Assembly (NCBI GenBank): GCA_019925795.1 | Contig: CM034312.1 | Location: 87,485,528 to 87,549,527 of the forward strand | DNA from: Dendrobium chrysotoxum | Lineage: Eukaryota > Streptophyta > Magnoliopsida > Asparagales > Orchidaceae | Direction of reading: 5' to 3' | Length of the DNA stretch: 64,000 bases | Shown here: positions 33,017-45,200 of the stretch, piece after piece | Layout: every line of letters starts with the position of its first letter | How positions within the stretch are numbered: the first letter of the stretch is position 1 | The notes under the pieces: generated by a model | The model's database searches: none | Seen by the model: only the letters and a program-made list of their open reading frames with translations | Told to the model about the DNA's origin: nothing | Program-made: the position numbers and the translations under genes

Positions 33017-34326
33017 TGATATATCATCGAAAAATTATCTTGATTGGGCACGAATCTCGAGGCAAAATCAAGTTGGAAACTTCCAAAATTAAGATTGGGA
33101 CCATCCGAACTCCAATTTTAGCAAACTTATAGTCGAACTGAACGTCTCAAAAATACGAACCCAACGACACCAAATTCGACTCAATTCGAGCCCAAATGGG
33201 TCCAAATCAAGGACCGAAGCGCTGTTAGAAGGTTCGAACCACAATTTGGTTTACCAAACAGTTTCCAAACATGACATGTTTATAGGCGAATCGAGCGGCT
33301 CGACGAGACGAGTCCAACGAGCCCAAGATCACTGAATTCCGATATTACTAAGACATTAAAATGTCCAACAAAATGTCCATGATCAAGGGAATCAATATCA
33401 GCCATCCATCCAAACCACTCCCAAAATACGCTTGATCTTCCTCCTATTTACGGGCCATGCCACTCTAGAAAATTTATAAATAGAGCCCCCCTTTCTCATG
33501 AAAAGGGGCCTAAGCCAAAGGAAGAGAAGAGAGAGATCGGAGATTGCTCTTACCTCCTCGCTCCTCAACCACCTCCTGGAGTTCCGCCGGACCACCACCT
33601 GTTGCTGGAGTTCCGCCGGACTACCACCTGATGCTGGAGTTCCACCGGACTACCACCTGACACCCGGAGCTTTGCCGGACCACCACCTGATGCTGGAGTT
33701 CCGCCGAACCACCACCTGACGCTGGAGTTCCGCCGGACCACCACCTGACGCTCGGAGTTCGCTGGACCACCACCTGACGCCGGAGTTTCGTTGGACCACC
33801 GCCTGATGCCGGAGTTTCGTCGGACCACCGCCTGATGCCGGAGTTCCGTCGGACCACCGCCTGATGCCGGAGTTCTGTCGGACCACTGCCTGACGCCCGG
33901 AGTTCCGCCGGACCACCATCTGACGCCAGAGTTCCGCCGGACCACCACCTGACGTTGGAGTTCCGCCAAACCACCAACAGACGCCGGAATTCTACTAACT
34001 GACGTCCGAACTTCCAAGTGATATCGGACTTCCACCAAGTGACCTCGAAGTTCCACCGGACCACCAAGTGACGTTAGAGTTACCCCCGACTTCAACCATA
34101 TGGTTGACATTTATAATATGATCGCCCTCGAGGACGAGTCAGCCTATTGTAATCTACTCAAATTCTAGTGAAATCATTTTCAACTTGGCCCGGCCCCATG
34201 GTTTTTCCTCTTTTCAGGATTTTTCATATAAAAAATCTTGTGTTCTATGTGTGTGAGCTGAATATTCGTGCAACGTTAAGACGTAGGATTATAACTCTAT
34301 CGCCGCGTAAATTCTAGCCCGCAACA
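33017..34326 (+). repeat. Solo LTR of the Tat-like gypsy family (1310 bp)
   Basis: It starts TGATATATCA and ends CCCGCAACA, the same ends as the LTR at 2434-3431 in inverted orientation, with matching sequence throughout the flanks of the minisatellite. The bases on either side are CGTAT and CTTAT, a 5-bp target duplication with one change. No PBS follows and no internal region precedes it, so it is a solo LTR left by LTR-LTR recombination. Confidence 0.85.
33565..34000. repeat. 29/30-bp minisatellite inside the solo LTR, about 14 units
   Basis: Unit GGAGTTCCGCCGGACCACCA plus about nine more bases, mostly 29 bp with some 30-bp variants carrying an extra C. It creates overlapping open frames of up to 181 codons on the minus strand that are repeat artefacts. 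Confidence 0.9.
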
Positions 34327-35100
34327 CTTATAATTATTTTAATCATGTCAAGCTAACAATAAGTTTGAAGATTCCTCATAACTAATTAATTAATAGAGTA
34401 ATATTTATGATGCAATGAAAAATATCAAGACTATATAATTTAATCTACTTGAATCATTAATCATAAATAAGGATTTCTTTCATACAAGCCACAACCTAAA
34501 TATTAGAAATTCCAGGCTATATAGAATCAATATAAATCGAATCTTGATTCTCACTATAAACAAAAGAACTATTAATTTGGTGATTAGAATCATAATAAGA
34601 AGAAAGAGAGGAGGAGGGGGAAATGAACTTACTGTAGAATGATGGGAGATTGAGACACGTTTGCCAAAGACTGATGTCGAGAGAAGGTTGTTGTCGAGGA
34701 AGTAGGAGAGGGTGCTTCTACGGCTGCTGTTTGTGAGAGAGAAACAAAGAAGAAGAATACAAGAGGTTTGAATATTGTTGTAAGAAGGAGAAGGGAAATT
34801 TGATGCCCTAAGTCTCCTATTTGCTTTAAATAGCGAGAGGAATGTTGGCGAGGTGGGAGGATTCTATAAGGCGGCAAAATTGCGTAACTATCACGATTGG
34901 AGAGAGATATAGAGGGTCACGACTAGGGAGGCATTAGGATTCGGCTCACGCGCGAAGGGGGGCAGAGGCGGCATGCTTGCATTGTTCAGCCCAATCCACA
35001 TGTTGCATGCGAGAGGGGGTCGTGAGGGCTTGGTTAGCGAGAATATGCCAGGATTGGTTTGATCCATGTCCCGATTATTATAGAAGATGAGGCATACTTT

Positions 35101-36231
35101 TAGTGCATTCCTCTCATTAAGAACAATTCAATGCTTTTGAGGTTTCATAAATCCGAGCTCAAGAGGGGCTATAAGCAATTCTTGAGTTGGTAGGTATTGA
35201 TTTTGAATTGGTAGTGAATGAGAGTAATAAAGCACTATTTTTATGTTAATATGTTCATTTTTAGCAATCCAAGATTGCTAAACAAGTTGCATATCAAAGA
35301 CTTTGGTAGAGTAAAAAACTTCAAAAATATTAGATTTATAAAAATGAATTATTAAAATATAGGAGAATTTTTGATGATCCAAATAAAAGATTTGATTTAT
35401 GATCTAACATATAAAAAAAAAAATGCAATTAATGTATTTTTTTAACATGGGCAAATTATTGGATTTTGAAGGATTTGAGTTTAAATTTGAATTTTGATAT
35501 TTGATTAAAAATTTAAGGAATAAAATAAAAAAATATTTTCATGAATAATAAATTAAAAAAAATATTTCTAAAATTGAAAAAGAAAGAAAAAGCTATGACT
35601 TTCGAGTTGTTATATATTCCAAGTCTCAAGTCTCAGAGATCCGTGCACGAAGTAAATCTATTAGCTTCTCTACAACGAGGACCGCAAAAAATGACCACAG
35701 CAATGACCAGTTGAAACCACTAAACCAGTAGCCGTCTTATGTGGGTGGGTAGACGACCAGGCGCGTGCGTGATAACGTAATTATTTTCCTCGAAATTTCC
35801 TCGATCCTTCTGAAGAGCGCAGTGGGTGATAAGCTATAGGCAAGCAGAAAAGTGAAAGTATTGTTCTGGTACTTATCATATAAGTGCGTGTGCTTATTAC
35901 TCGGTCCATATCAGCTGAGGGGACTTCTAATCTTACATAAAGACGCAATAGACCCCACCGCAAACCCCAACAGCTCTCTTCCCCAATTCTCATCCCTTTT
36001 TTTCCTCCCTCTTATCGTTCTCTCCTCCTGCGCCTCCGCCTGCGATTTCCTTCTTTTTTCTGTATCGAGATTTCTCTCTCTTAGCTGCAATCGGAGACGG
36101 GCTCTCCGGCGATCGATCCGGGGGGCTACGCTTATTCCTCTACCCGATCCGAATAGGCGAGGTAGGATCCAGTCGCCGTCGCCGGATCCCCGATCAGAAA
36201 TAGCCCTGATCTCGCGGTTTTGCACCTGGCC
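35101..36231 (+). promoter_or_regulatory. Promoter region and 5' UTR of the TOPLESS gene
   Basis: AT-rich to 35640, then mixed. A CATATAAG at 35878-35885 is the best TATA candidate, which would give a 5' UTR of about 320 bases. 35980-36085 is strongly pyrimidine-rich (TTTTTTTCCTCCCTCTT), a common feature of plant 5' UTRs. No repeat was recognised in this gap. Confidence 0.45.
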
Positions 36232-39200
36232 ATGAGTTCTCTTAGCAGAGAACTCGTGTTCTTGATACTGCAGTTCCTAGACGAGGAGAAGTTCAAGGAG
36301 ACGGTTCATAAGTGAGGAATCCACCAAAGCCCTCTTCTAGCCCTTGTCTCCATCCTGGGATTTCTCTTTTTTCTTCGCTTTGTTTTTGATTTAGTGCACT
36401 TGGCTTGTGAAGGTTGGAGCAGGAGTCGGGGTTCTTCTTCAATATGAAGCACTTCGAGGAGACGGTTCTCGGTGGGGAGTGGGAGGAGGTGGAGAGGTAT
36501 CTCTCAGGATTCACCAAGGTGGACGATAACCGTTATTCTATGAAAATTTTCTTTGAGATTCGGAAGCAGAAGTATCTCGAGGCTTTGGATAAGTTCGTAT
36601 AGTTATTTTTTGTTTGCGGAGGTTTTTCTTGTTTATGGTTTTTTTTTTTTAAGTTGTTTATATCTTATTTTTGTGTTGCTTGGATGTTGTGGTGGCAGGA
36701 AAGAACGGTCCAAGGCTGTGGATATATTGGTGAAGGATCTCAAGGTCTTCGCTGCTTTCAATGAGGACCTATTTAAGGAGATCACCCAGCTCCTGACCCT
36801 GGATAATTTCCGGTATCGCTGTTGAATTATTTTATTTTACAGATTTTGATAACTTAAATTTGCGCTTGAATACAACCTTTTTTGTTGTTTTGGGTTCTCC
36901 TTTTGCAGGGAAAATGAGCAGCTTTCCAAATACGGAGATACCAAATCAGCAAGGGCCGTAATGCTCTCTGAGCTTAAGAAGTTGATCGAGGCCAATCCTT
37001 TGTTTCGTGACAAGCTGCAGTTCCCAAACCTTAAGAATTCGAGACTGAGGACGCTTATTAATCAAAGGTATGATGTTGCAGCTAAGTTCTCATTTCCCAG
37101 ACTCCTCTAATTTTGTAGCATTCTAACTGCATTGTTCTGTACAGTTTGAATTGGCAGCATCAACTATGTAAGAATCCGAGGTCAAACCCAGATATTAAAA
37201 CACTATTTTATGATCATTCTTGCTCTCAACCAAATGGCGCTCGAGTGGCATCTCCAGCTCCTCCTGTCATGAACGTGATGCCTAAACAGGGGGGATTTCC
37301 TCAACTAGGTCCACATGCAGTTGGTGGGGTTATAACGGTGATTAGTAAATCTCTGAGCTATTTATACACCAAGTAAATATTATGGGACACATGATGTACA
37401 TATATATATTTCGTTTTTTCTTTTACTTCTCAGCCTTTTCAGCCACAAGCTACAAATCTTCCAACAACTCTTGCTGGTTGGATGGCAAATGCATCCAATG
37501 CCACTCCCATGCCGCATCCAGCTATATCGGGTGGTCCCCTTGGCCTTGCTGCTCCTCCCAATTCAGGTGCTTAGAAGTTGCCTTAAAATCCTTTAGCTAT
37601 GTGCTCAATTCATGTCCGCTTAAATTTGTTTCAGATATTAATATCTTTTGACTTTAATTTGTGCCGTTTATATTCATCATCTACATTAACCTTTCACAAA
37701 TATTTGATTAGACTTATGAGTCCTCATTCTTTACTTATTATTGATGAGTATTATTGAAGTGGAAACCCTTTATTCCACCAGACGTTTTAGTCAGTTTTAG
37801 TTGTAAAACATTTGGTCTACTCATTTTCTTCATAATTCTTCATGATAATTCGATACAGTCTCCTTACCAATAAATCACTTGCTCTTTGTTGTAAATCCCC
37901 TAACTACCTAACTCTATTATTGACCCCTTTATCTTTAATAGTGGTACACTCATAATCTCTATAATATAATGGTTTCTCATTTTGTCCTAGTAAATTTTAC
38001 AGAAATCCATCTTGACATCTATTTTTAATATTGTTAAGTTGATTGTAGCTGACTAATTTGTTGTTAAACCCACAATCCATGTAGCCTTTCTAGTTTAACT
38101 ATAGTTTTATAAAACCTATTTTATCTCTCTATGATTTTCTCTTATTGCATGGTGTTCTCGAGGCACTTTATTTTAACCACCCAAATTTAGATAAAATGTG
38201 AAAACAATATCTTTATTAAACATACTTTACTTTCAGACTATTATGAAGTATAAAAAAAAGGATTTGCAGGAGGTTTCATATGGATAAATCCATACGTATT
38301 TGATTATTCATAAAATCGATGGATTCCTCCTTTCTTGTTACTTCATATTCAACATATTGACATAATAGTGAATATTATGTAGGAATGACAGAAACTATGC
38401 ATCAGTCAATAGATTAAATTATTCAAAAAAATCCTAATAAAAAAGAATAGAATAGAGTGGTTTTTTTGGGACAGAATAGAGTGGTTTGAAACATCAGAGC
38501 AAAGGATTCATTTTGTCATTTCTAAAAATAGAATATTTTTATAAACGTTGTACTCACAGCCTTTTTTTTTTATCAATGTAGCTGCTCTCTTGAAGCGTCC
38601 TGTGACTCCTAACAGCAACCCTCCTGTGGATTATCACTCCGCAGATTCAGAACATGTTCTTAAACGGCCACGTGCTATGGGAATATCTGAGGAGGTAACT
38701 CGATTCTTCCTTTTGTTTGAGTTTATCATTTTATTCATTTCTCCACTGGAAACTCTTGGATTATTTTTTTTTTCAAGTTAGCTAGATGCTTCCTTGTAAA
38801 TGCCTGACATCCCTAATCTATGGCTCTGTTGCAGGTTGCCCTACCAGCTACTCACTTGCCTGTAGGATATGCTGCTATTCCAAGGAACCAGTACAATACT
38901 GATGAGTTGCCAAAGAATGTAGCGGTTACTTTAAATCAAGGGTCTGCTGTGATGAGCATGGATTTTCACCCTTCTCAGTCAACTCTTCTTCTAGGTTAGA
39001 GCTTTGTTTACTAGATTATTTTGTTAATTCTAGTGGGAATATATTAGACCATGCAACTTAGGGTTTTGGGATCTTCCAGTTGGCACCAATGTCGGTGATA
39101 TTGCTGTGTGGGAGGTGTCAACTAGAGAAAGACTTTCTCATAGAAATTTTAAAGTATGGGAACTTTCAGCATGCTCAACTCTCCTGCAGGTACTCTTAAC

Positions 39201-42200
39201 TTTGAGGTTTGCATGGAGTTGTTTTTTATCCTTTATGACTAAATGCATCTTTTTCAATGTTTTGATGAGCAGTCCACTTTGGTTAAGGATCCTTCCATAT
39301 CTGTTAACCGTGTTCTTTGGAGTCCTGATGGCAGTCAGTTTGGTTAGTTAAAAAATGAAACTAGTCTTTACCTTTCTGCTCAAAAGTTTTCATGTGTTAA
39401 ATATTTTAGATGTAATGTATGGCTTTTATAGCAATTTATGGCTTTGGAGAAATTTTGGAAAAGATCATTCATGATGTTGGAGAAAATTAGTCAAAAATCC
39501 CATTGATGCTGCTTGATGAATCTTATAGGCTGACCCTTTTTCACTTAGGTGTTGCATATTCCAAGCACATTGTGCACTTGTACAATTACAATGGCCGTGA
39601 TGATCTATCACAGCACTTGGAGGTACTTTTTATCACTTATTTTTCTTCACTAGGACATAACAATCTTAGCTCACAAATCATATTTTCTATATTATTATTT
39701 GTTTGTTTTTTATCTGTGATGTTCCTATCTATTAGATTGATGCCCATAGTGGTGGGGTGAATGACATTGCTTTCTCACAACCGAACAAGCAATTGTGCAT
39801 TGTGACTTGTGGAGTTGACAAAACTATCAAGGTTTGTATGATTTACTGAGATAATGGTTAGCTTTGGAAAGTGTACCTGTTCTTGACAATCTTCTGTCTG
39901 CAGGTTTGGGATGCTACTACTGGCGTCGTACAGTATACTTATGAAGGTCATGAGGCACCTGTTTACTCCATATGCCCGCATTCAAAAGAAAATATTCATG
40001 TAACTTCCTGCTCATCTTTTAGATCTCTGGTTTGGATGCTGGATGCAGAATTTATTGAACTTTATGAAATCATGCTTAACCTTCTATCTCTATCATTTAG
40101 TTTATCTTCTCCACTTCCCTTGATGGAAAAATAAAGGCTTGGCTGTATGATAATGGGGGCTCAAGAGTGGATTATACAGCACCTGGTCAATGGTGTACTA
40201 CCATGGCTTATAGTGCTGATGGAACAAGGTTGCCTATCTCCTTTATTTTTGATAAGATGACCTGATTTGATATAATGGTCATCATGTGCTTTGTTAATTA
40301 AGGCATCATTCTTTATGCAAAAATCTGGTATGTTGCATGTGCATGTGCAGGCTTTTCTCTTGCGGTACTAGTAAAGAAGGAGATTCATATATTGTTGAGT
40401 GGAATGAAAGCGAAGGGTCTGTAAAGAGAACATATTCTGGTTTCCGGAAAAGGTCAATGGGGGTTGTGCAATTTGATACAACGAAAAATCGTTTTTTGGC
40501 TGCTGGAGATGATTTTGTGGTCAAGTTCTGGGATATGGACAATATTAACCTTCTGACAACAACCGATGCAGAGGGTGGATTGTCGGTAATTAATTTAACT
40601 GATTGATATTTTTATTTTTCTTTTCCATTTATTTTCAAAATTTCGATTTTAAGACATCAATTTGTTGCATGGCCATCTGTTAGGCTTCTCCACGCATCCG
40701 CTTCAACAAATTAGGATCACTTCTAGCTGTTTCTACTAGTGACAATTGTATTAAGATATTAGCAAATGCTGAGGGTTTTCAACTGTTACGTTCCTATGAA
40801 AGTCGACATTACAGTGTTGCGAGATCAGTTTCTGAGGCGAAGGTTGGTTGCTGCTATTTACGTGATGTTTTGTGCCTTTATCTTGCTTTTTTTGTTTGAT
40901 TTATATTTTTATTTACTACAGCTAATTAGATGCTACCATTCTTTAATGCTGCAGCCACCCACTATTAGCTCTTTGGGGGCCGTGAGTGCTATGCCTGGAA
41001 TTAGTGTCGCTATTGCTGATCGTAGTAGCATAGTAGCCCCTATTGTTGGATTGGTAAAATCTTTTATTCTGCAGTTTCCTGGTTGCCTATGTTTTTCATA
41101 TGTTTTCTAAATCCAGCCTTCCAATAATTCATATTTTGCTTTAAATGTTTGAGGTGAACCAAAATCTCTTAAAAACTGTTGCAGAATGGTGATAGTCGCA
41201 GTATTACTGATGTGAAGCCCAAGGTTCTTGATGAGTCAGTTGACAAATCCAAGATATGGAAACTCTCTGAAATCAATGAACCATCTCAATGTTGTTCTCT
41301 TAGGCTTCCAGATAATCTACTTGCCGTAAAGGTGGGGATTTCTTGCACATTCTTGGCTCGTACAATTATAGATTTATAAAGATTTGATAACCATCGTTTG
41401 GCTTATTTGTATCTGATGCAACACAATAGTTAGAGTATTAAAAGTTTTACTTACATGCAAGGTTAACTGTTGTTTCCTTTATGCTATGAAGGTTTGAGTA
41501 GTCCGTGTAGACGTGTAATGACCTTTCTGGAAAATATTCTGCTTTATTTCTATCTTTGCATCAATCAACTAGTCCTTGCACCACAAATGACTCTCACGAT
41601 GGAAGTTATCCTATAGACATTGTATCTATGCTTGTTCGAAATGCGAATCATAGTATTCATTCTTATGGGAATGGGAATGAAAAACAAGAGATACTCTTTC
41701 TAGAAATATGGACGAATGAAAGTTTAACTCCTAAAGAAGGACTTTATTAAGCTTCTTTTCATCACTCTTCTTTCATTTTTATATTGTCATCAGACTTACA
41801 CCACCTAACTTTTCAGTCAGCATCTTTCGGACCCTATTATTAAACACTGATCAAGTCATGAAAGCCTTGAATTTATTTTTTCTCAATCATTTCCACTGAT
41901 CAAGTCTACTATGGAAGCTATACTTTTATTGAGAGGTTTGATGGAGAAGTATAGAGAGAATGAGGAGGATCTACATATGATATTTATTGATTTAGAGAAA
42001 GCATATGATACAGTTCCAAGAGAAGTGCTATGGAGAGTTCTAGAAAAGAAAGGGGTGAATAATGTTTTATTCAGGTCATTAAGGATATGTATGTAGGAGC
42101 TGTTTCTTGTGTTCAAACACAAGGTGGTTTAACCAAGTATTTTCCTATTTCAGTTTGATTACATCAAGGATTAGCCTTAAGCCCATATCTTTTTGCTTTA

Positions 42201-45200
42201 GTCATGGATGTTCTCACTAGACAGTTGCAAGAGGTTGTACCTTGATGTATGCTTTTTGCTCATTATATTCTTCTTGTTGATAAGATTAGAGAGGGAGTTG
42301 AAGGTAAACTTGAATTATATAGGTCAACCTTAGAGTCTAGGCTTTCGTTTGAGTAGATCTAAAATTGAATATATGGTGTATAATTGTAGTAATAATAGAT
42401 CTAGTGGGGGGATTGTGACTTTGGGCAATCAAGTCATTAATAAGAGTACACGTTTTAGATATCTTGGGTCTATTGTTCAGAGTGATTGTGAAATAGATGG
42501 GGATATTATTTGTAGAACTCAAGTTGGATGGTTGAAGTGGAGGAATGCATCGGGCTTATTGTGTGATAGAAAAGTCCCCCTCAAACTTAAGGGAAATTTC
42601 TATAAGAGGGTGGAGAGACCGGCAATGCTTTATGATGCAGAATGTTAGCCATTAAAAGAGAAGCATAATATTAAGTTAAGTGTTGCAGAGATGAGGATGC
42701 TTAGGCAGATGAGTGGCTTTACTCTTAGAGACAGGATACAAAATGAGCATATACGTGAAAAGGTTGGAGTAGCTTCAGTGAAAGATAAAATTAGAGAGAG
42801 TCTCCTTAGATGGGTTGGCCACATAAAATAATGGCCTTCCAATGACCCAGTTAGGAAAGTACATGTATCAGATTTGACTTATGTTAAGAAAGGTAGAGGT
42901 AGACCTAAAAAGACTTGGTTAGAAAATGTTAAAAATGACCTTTCTTTATTAGATTTAAATGAGAATTTGACTCTTAATAGGACACAATGGAGAAAAAGAA
43001 TTCATATAGCTGATCCCACATAGTGGGATAAAGGCTTGATATTGTATTGTAGTCATTTCCATGAAATGCATGTTTGCATTGCGTTATTCTAATTATCAAA
43101 GGGCTATATAGATTATTATTAAATTATTTCGATAAGATTCTTATGCTTGGAAATAATAAAAAAGCTCACTTCTATAAATAAGCATAGTAATAGCGTCTTT
43201 GCTCAATATTTCAGATCAAACAAATGTAATGACATGTTATGTGTTTTAAAAATTTTACTGACATGATTCCAATAAGTGATCATTTCAAAAGCTTCTAGAG
43301 GGAATGTTTGGACAAAATTTGACATTGTGGAATTTTTGCTTTAATTGAGTTATTTGTGTTCTAGTCATAGTCTTAAAAAATTGATCATTTGCGGTGCAAA
43401 TAAAAACATTCTACCAAACTAGCTGTTTTTAATATAAAGCTACAATGATATTTAGCTGTGGGCGTAAAAACATGACAAGGGCATCAAAATAAAAAATATA
43501 TTGTGGTTTACAAGAGAACCTATGCCGTATAAATTCAACCAAGTCAATCACGATTTTAGCCTCTAAGCCAACAAGGATCGAATAATTTTACTAATGAAAA
43601 GAAGCATACCAATCATGATGCGGACATCCGACAGTGAAAGCTTATCAGAGGAGGAGACGAAGATCGACGGTCATGTTCGCACCATTTTATTTTAAATTAT
43701 TATTTGTATTTTTATTTATTTATGCATTTTTCATTTTTACCCCCACTTGAAGGAATAGGCGCTGGTGACCCCAGGGGGCATTTTTATCTTTTGTTCTGTA
43801 TTTTATGCTATTTATAGCTTGTAATGGTTAATTGATCAATATTAAGAAAAATTTCAGCACTTTGATCTAGAAGTTATGGGAGTTCTTAGGAGAGTGAAAG
43901 TTCCTATGTGAGGGCACACAATACCTACCAGCTGCAGGAAGCGTTCGGGCTTGTGGTTTGAAGTCCTTAGGTGAGGGCAAAGTATTACCCACCAACCTGA
44001 GGAAGCGTCTGGGCTCGTGGTTTATCTTTTTCTCCTTATTTTTCCTAAACGCCACCTCCTCCTCCCCCCTCCAAGCCGCCGGTCACCTTGTGGCCACCCC
44101 TTAACAGACCCCTCTCTATCTTCAACCCTAGCAACCACCTCCCCATCTCTCTTTCTCCTCTTGACCGAAAACTCCACCCAAACCCTAGGTTAAATCCCTC
44201 CTCCTCCCATCGCCAGCCATAATTCCCCACATCCTAAGCCGCCGGCCTAACCTCACCCAACCCCTTGAATCCAATTCAATTACCCCATTATCATCTTCCT
44301 AATTTAGCCGCTATCTTATTTGGAAAGATTTCGTAATTCAAATTCAAATGAATTTGAATTTTAAAATCTTTCCAAAATAGCCTACACCTATTTTAGGAAA
44401 TTCCCCTCAATTAGTGCAAATCTGAATTAAATGATTGGATTTGAATTTAATTCCCCCTATTTAATGTATGTGGACACATACATCGAATGTGGAAAACTCT
44501 CCCTCTCCCCTCTCTCTTTGGCCGGCCCCTCTCTCTCCCTCTTAATTAATTAATTCCCCAATTGGACATCCCATTAAGGGAATTAATTAATCAGCCCCTC
44601 TCCCCTCTTCTCTCTCCTATCCGACTTAAACACCACCAATTAAGCCCAATCCCCTCTTGATTTGGCCGGCCCCCATCCCTCTCTTTTCCAATTACTTAGG
44701 AAATTTAAAATTCAAATGACCCCCCCTCCTCGTTCTACATTAGTTTGGTATCAGAGCATGGTTGTGCACCTAGGATGCGGATTCGATGGAGTCGAGCTCT
44801 TTTCCACCCCGAGAGAATGATGCGGACATCCGACCGTGAAAGCTTATTAGAGGAGATGAAGATCGACGACCATGATCGCACCATTTTATTTTAAGTTATT
44901 ATTTGTACTTTTTATTTATTTATGCATTTTCTATTTTTACCCTCACTTGAGGGAATATGTGCTTGTGACCCCAGGGAGCACTTTTGTCTTTTGTTCTGTA
45001 TTTTAGGCTATTTATAGCCTCCTCATTTCTTGTAATGGTTAATTGATGAATATTAAGAAAAATTTCAGCACTTTGATCTAAGAGCTATGAGAGTTCTTAG
45101 AAGAGTGAAAGTCCCTATGTGAGGGCACGCAATACCCACCAGCCGCAGGAAGCATCCGGGCTTGTGGTTTGAAGTCCCTAGGTGAGGGTAAAGTATTACC

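Larger units (their letters stand above)
31675..35100 (-). repeat. Unclassified repeat R, copy R2 (split by a solo gypsy LTR)
   Basis: Reverse complement match to R1 (6590-11847). It keeps the TATTTAAAGC box (34827-34836), the CT-rich leader, GATGCTTCGAAG (32949-32960) and the AT-rich tail, ending at GAGTACAAAACA (about 31670), 100 bp short of the R1 end. It lacks the RTE LINE present in R1 and has a gypsy LTR that R1 lacks. It fills the space between the two host genes; the TOPLESS promoter begins after it. Confidence 0.7.

Noticed and set aside
33565..34110. 181-codon minus-strand open frame rich in Gly, Arg, Ser and Trp
   Set aside because: It is the translation of the 29/30-bp minisatellite inside a solo LTR; similar frames are open in other registers.
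4618..36231. The two host genes as a co-regulated pair
   Set aside because: They only share orientation; about 4.8 kb with repeat R2 separates them and no functional link is evident.
44740..44817. Two neighbouring solo LTRs instead of one element at 43.6-45.9 kb
   Set aside because: The spacer holds a PBS directly after the first LTR and a purine tract before the second, and one AATCA duplication encloses the pair.
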